This document shows, one piece after another, positions 59,122 to 62,326 of a DNA stretch of 62,326 nt. The stretch covers positions 1-62,326 of the forward strand of contig NZ_CP134611.1 in the NCBI RefSeq assembly GCF_031844705.1, given 5' to 3'. The notes under the pieces are model-generated. The model saw nothing but the letters and a program-made list of their open reading frames with translations. It was not told where the DNA came from and did no database searches. The stretch's first letter is position 1, and the number at the start of each line of letters is the position of its first letter. Source of the stretch: Streptomyces sp. ITFR-16 (GTDB lineage: Bacteria; Actinomycetota; Actinomycetes; Streptomycetales; Streptomycetaceae). The translations under genes and the position numbers were made by a program.

Positions 59122-61644
59122 CTACGACCACCGCATCCCAACCCGGGACAGCTGCTCCATCCGCTCCGGGGACAGCGTCGCGGCCCTGCTCCGCTGGTTG
59201 CTGACCCATGCCCCCAGACGGAACTGGAGTTCCCAGCCGTCCTCGGAGAGCACGGTCTCGACATGCTTGCGGGGCACTTGGAGGTGGCCCTCGCGCTCGA
59301 AGAACTGCCGGGCGGCCGCGAGGTTGGCAGTCCACTTGTCGGCCTGCGTACGGCGCGGCTTCGGCTTCTCCTCCTTGGTCGCGGGCGTGATCCCGAGGAC
59401 CTGCTCGCACATCCACTGCTGCACGCCACTCAGCTGGTCCCAGCCGAGCCGCACGGACATCACCCACCGACCAAGGTCCTCGCCCTGGCGCAGAACTTCG
59501 CCCGCCTCGGTGGGCAGCGTCCCGCCCGCGTCCAGGTGCATCCGGACCAGGTGGAAGGAGCGCTGCCAGGTCACCGGCCAGCTCGGGCACCAGGACGCGT
59601 CGATCTCCTCCAGCTGCTCACGCCGCTCGTCCGACAGCGCCCCGGCCGGCGACTCCACCGGCAGCCCCTCCGTACGCCGCTGCTCGTTCTCCTGCGCCTT
59701 CCGGGCGGCGGCCCGCGCGTTCTTCAGGAAGATGCCTACCTTCGCGCCCTGGAAGGTGGCGTCCAGCGGGGCCAGGAGGTGCCCGTGTTCGGCCGCCCAC
59801 CCGCGCGCGGCGGACAGGCCCTCCTCCCACGCGACGTCGAAGTGAGACCAGATCATGCCGAGCTTCTCCAACTGGACGATGCGGTCCTCGTCCATGTCGC
59901 CGCGGGCGTAGAAGCGGCGGGCGTCGGCGGTCCACTGCCCGAGCGGGAACCCGGCGAGCGAGGCCGGCCACCCGGTGGCTTCGGCCTCCTGGTCGTCGAC
60001 GGCGGGCACCCGGAACGTGAACGGCACGCGGAGGTCACCGTGCTCGCGGGCGTAGATGACGGCGGCCTCCACGCCGCGCCGCCAGTGCTCGTGCTCGGGG
60101 TTGAGGACGCGCAGGTTGATGAACGCGGCGAGGGCGGCCGGGTCGCGGGGCGTGGAGAACTTCAGCAGGGCCTTGGCGGGGGCGCTGACGCCTCCGGAGC
60201 CCTCGCCGCTCCCGCCCGTGCTTTTCCCGCTGTCGTCCTTGCTGACGGGCTTGTAGCGGCTCGGGGCCTGCTGCTCCGCGAGGCTTTCCACGATCCGCGC
60301 GTCGTGCGCCCGCAGGGCCTCCAAGAGCTTGGCGAGCCCGCCAAAGGCCCTGGAGGTGAGCATGTTGTCCGCTGTCTCGCCCGGCCCGAGCAGCACCGGC
60401 ACCACGAGGGAAGCCACCTTGCCCTCGCCGGGCTGCATCCGCAGCGCCCGGCCCACGGCCTGGACCAGGTCGGGCATCGAGCCGCGTACGTCCGCCCAGT
60501 ACACGGAGTCACAGTTTTTGGTGTCTACGCCCTCGCCCAACACCTTCACCGAGCACAGGAAGCACTTCTCCACCACGGTGCCGTCCGTGGCGATCCTGGC
60601 CGCGAACTCTCCCAGCAGTCGGCGCCGGTGGAGCGGCTTGTGGTCGCCGCACAGCCAGTCCGCCCAGATCGTCTTCGGGTACAGCTCCGGGTCACTGGCG
60701 TGCAGCTGCGCGGCGACGTCCGGGAGGCCGGCCGCGAACGCTTCGGCCTCCTTCACCATGTGGTGGAAGACCAGTGTGCGGCGGAAGCCCTCCTCCGAGG
60801 ACGCCTTCACCAGAGCGGTCTGCAGGGCGGCGAGCCGCGCCCCGCGGATCTCTGCGGACCGGCCTTCGGCGCCCAGGAGCTGCGCGGCCTGGAGGGCGGT
60901 GTCGGTGACGTCGACGCATACGACCTGGTAGGGGGCACAGATTCCCCGGTCGATGGCGTCCGAGAGCGTCAGGGTGAAGCAGCGGCTGCCGAAGGGCCCG
61001 TCTGGGTTGTCGTCCATGCTCGCGACCAGCTCGCCCGGTGCGCCGGCCTCGTCCTCGTCCCCGAGCTGCCACAGCCGTGGCGTGGCCGTCATGTACAGAC
61101 GGCGCAGGGACGGGATCTTCTGGTTGTCGTGGACGACCGCCCACGGCTTCCCGATCCGGCCCGAAACGCGGTGGGCCTCGTCCACGACGATCAGGTCCCA
61201 AGCCGCGAGGCCCCCGGCGTGCGCCCGCTCCAGCGTGCCCAGCCCGAGGCTGGCGTACGTGGCGTACATGGTGACCTTCTCCAAGCCCCGCGTCCACTCC
61301 ACCAGCTCGTCCACGTCCGTGGTGTTGGGGAAGGACACCTCCTCACCCCGCAGCGAGGACACCCCGATCATCGGCCCCCGGCGGCCCCCCTCGCGCCACG
61401 CGGACTCGGTCTGGGCGAGCAGGTCCAGCGAGGGCACGAGCACCAGCACACGGCCCGCGTGGAGCTCCTCCGCGCTGCGGACCGCCACCCGGGTCTTCCC
61501 CGACCCGGTCGCCATGATCACCTGCGTTCGAAGCCCCCGTTCGGGCACAAGTGATCTTGCAGGCAATTCGAGGGCACGCACGACCGCGTCAATGGCTTCT
61601 CGCTGGGCTGCCTCGCGCTGGTCAACGCGGTCTGTGCTCGACAT
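59122..61644 (-). CDS. TtrA-like terminal helicase (DEAH, with HA repeats)
   Basis: 840 aa. SF2 motor: Walker A MATGSGKTR (GSGKT at 47-51), DEAH at 155-158, TATP at 186-189, and C-terminal motor motifs SVYWADVRGSMPDLVQAVGR and ALRMQPGEGK. After residue 470 come several helicase-associated repeats (YAREHGDLRVPFTFRVP; FFEREGHLQVPRKHVET) ending WVSNQRSRAATLSPERMEQL. Homologues lie near the telomeres of Streptomyces chromosomes and plasmids; ttrA of SLP2 is needed for efficient transfer. ATG 61644 follows GGAGAAGG; the longer frame lacks a ribosome site. It reads inward from the right end. Confidence 0.88.
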   Translation of the reverse strand: MSSTDRVDQREAAQREAIDAVVRALELPARSLVPERGLRTQVIMATGSGKTRVAVRSAEELHAGRVLVLVPSLDLLAQTESAWREGGRRGPMIGVSSLRGEEVSFPNTTDVDELVEWTRGLEKVTMYATYASLGLGTLERAHAGGLAAWDLIVVDEAHRVSGRIGKPWAVVHDNQKIPSLRRLYMTATPRLWQLGDEDEAGAPGELVASMDDNPDGPFGSRCFTLTLSDAIDRGICAPYQVVCVDVTDTALQAAQLLGAEGRSAEIRGARLAALQTALVKASSEEGFRRTLVFHHMVKEAEAFAAGLPDVAAQLHASDPELYPKTIWADWLCGDHKPLHRRRLLGEFAARIATDGTVVEKCFLCSVKVLGEGVDTKNCDSVYWADVRGSMPDLVQAVGRALRMQPGEGKVASLVVPVLLGPGETADNMLTSRAFGGLAKLLEALRAHDARIVESLAEQQAPSRYKPVSKDDSGKSTGGSGEGSGGVSAPAKALLKFSTPRDPAALAAFINLRVLNPEHEHWRRGVEAAVIYAREHGDLRVPFTFRVPAVDDQEAEATGWPASLAGFPLGQWTADARRFYARGDMDEDRIVQLEKLGMIWSHFDVAWEEGLSAARGWAAEHGHLLAPLDATFQGAKVGIFLKNARAAARKAQENEQRRTEGLPVESPAGALSDERREQLEEIDASWCPSWPVTWQRSFHLVRMHLDAGGTLPTEAGEVLRQGEDLGRWVMSVRLGWDQLSGVQQWMCEQVLGITPATKEEKPKPRRTQADKWTANLAAARQFFEREGHLQVPRKHVETVLSEDGWELQFRLGAWVSNQRSRAATLSPERMEQLSRVGMRWS

Positions 61645-62326
61645 ATCGCCTGCCTTCTCCTGGGGTGCCGCCCGGTCGATTCGAGCGGTGGGAAACGGGA
61701 AACCTGCACGTAGAAGAGCCTTTAGGGCTACGGTTGGACGGATGTGATCGGCCCGGTGCTCTACCTCACCAGAGCACCGGCAAGGCCGGGGGATGGATCT
61801 CGATATCGCTCCGGAGGGGTCTGGGGTGGTGTGCTCTGAGTCCATAGCTTATCTCGACTCCAAAAATGAAGCACACAGAATCCCAAGATTCCCTCTAACG
61901 TGACTGAAATCTGCTAATCTTGCCTTATCGAAAGCGAATCAAGGGCCTTGACGCCCCCTCAGTCCCCACCCCTCCGAAGGGTGGCCGGCCCCCCGCGCCC
62001 CGTCATTCGCCCCGACTACCCGTCACCCACGCCCCCCTTGCTGCTGCTTGTGGCGTGAGCCTCGTGGGTGGGCCGCGCGGAGCGTGGCACGCCTTGCCCG
62101 AACGGGGAGTTGGGGTGCGCCCTGAGTGGCTGGAGCGCAGCGGAGGCCACGGGTCGGCCGGAGGCCGGCCCCGGGTCGCGGAGCGGCCCGCCTGCCCTGC
62201 GGTTGGCGGTGGGCGCGGAGCGCGTGCCACCTGGTGGTGAGCGCAGCGAGCCGCCTCCGCTCACGCGGAGCGGGAGCGGCCGGGGAGCGAAGCGACCCGG
62301 CTCGCTGTGACGGGCGCAGCCCGGAG
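61645..62326. other. Right subterminal (telomere-proximal) region
   Basis: 61700-61920 is AT-richer and probably contains the helicase promoter. From about 61950 the DNA turns very GC-rich and hairpin-prone: gagcgcag and gcggag repeats, a CCGGG/CCCGG hairpin around GCGAAGC (62280-62300), and a GCA-loop hairpin at 62311-62323. These are the hallmarks of Streptomyces telomere-proximal DNA. No gene is supported. The final few bases do not form a classical terminal palindrome, so the end is likely trimmed. Confidence 0.55.
62311..62323. repeat. GCA-loop hairpin near the right end
   Basis: CGGGCGCAGCCCG: 5-bp arms around GCA. GCA-type loops are characteristic of Streptomyces telomere hairpins. 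Confidence 0.65.

Noticed and set aside
61920..62310. Small genes at the right end
   Set aside because: Open frames arise from GC-rich hairpin DNA and have no ribosome site or protein-like composition.

Overview
The window reads as a nearly complete linear plasmid of Streptomyces or a close relative. The DNA is very GC-rich, with GTG starts, short overlapping genes and a WhiB-family protein. It carries the hallmarks of actinobacterial linear replicons: a tap-tpg telomere operon (12.8-15.6 kb), a second Tpg paralog (11.0-11.6 kb), GCA/TTC-loop hairpins near both window ends, and TtrA-like terminal helicase genes at both ends that read inward (right copy intact, left copy decayed). The outermost telomere bases are probably missing, because neither end begins with the classical terminal palindrome that I know.

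Layout. 0-5.4 kb: left subterminal DNA, helicase remnant, lipoprotein-type remnant and dead insertion sequences (an IS5/IS1380 chimera and an IS3-family element bounded by inverted repeats). 5.6-8.7 kb: two overlapping winged-helix genes, a repeat array with DnaA-box-like sites, a 50-bp perfect palindrome overlapping a ribosome binding site, and four small genes; this is one candidate replication locus. 9-17.7 kb: a RelE/ParE-type toxin-antitoxin pair, tpg paralog, tpg-tap, an HTH regulator and small proteins. 18.3-23.3 kb: a second replication candidate, a 731-aa helix-turn-helix protein coupled to a DciA (DUF721)-type helicase-loader homologue, plus a small Tap-like HTH protein. 23.5-27 kb: a metabolic-looking island with a HAD phosphatase, a hydroxyacid-dehydrogenase-like enzyme and two P-loop kinases.

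27.2-48.4 kb: a GntR (Kor-type) repressor with four operator palindromes faces a long plus-strand transfer/spread region. It holds micro-ORFs, a TraB/FtsK-like translocase followed by a clt-like repeat locus, Spd-type membrane proteins, a PycTM (Pycsar effector-like) protein, NUDIX, GGDEF, ASCH, WhiB, Lsr2-like, OB-fold, HNH and ParB-like proteins, and a lipoprotein. A strong terminator at 48.34-48.39 kb ends it. Covarying intergenic hairpins punctuate this region.

48.4-50.1 kb: parAB, with two perfect palindromes inside parB that are likely parS sites. 50.4-59 kb: NUDIX, a MobF-type relaxase without a helicase domain, a replication-relaxation family protein, a 2H phosphoesterase, and a PD-(D/E)XK nuclease-like protein of unknown role. 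59.1-61.6 kb: the intact terminal helicase, then the right subterminal hairpins.

Together the genes provide maintenance (Rep candidates, ParAB, TA), end replication (Tap/Tpg) and conjugation (TraB, Spd-like proteins, MobF relaxase, terminal helicase). The accessory cargo is a small metabolic cassette and a possible defence nuclease. No antibiotic cluster, rRNA, convincing tRNA or CRISPR array is visible. All family assignments come from reading the sequence, not from database searches.
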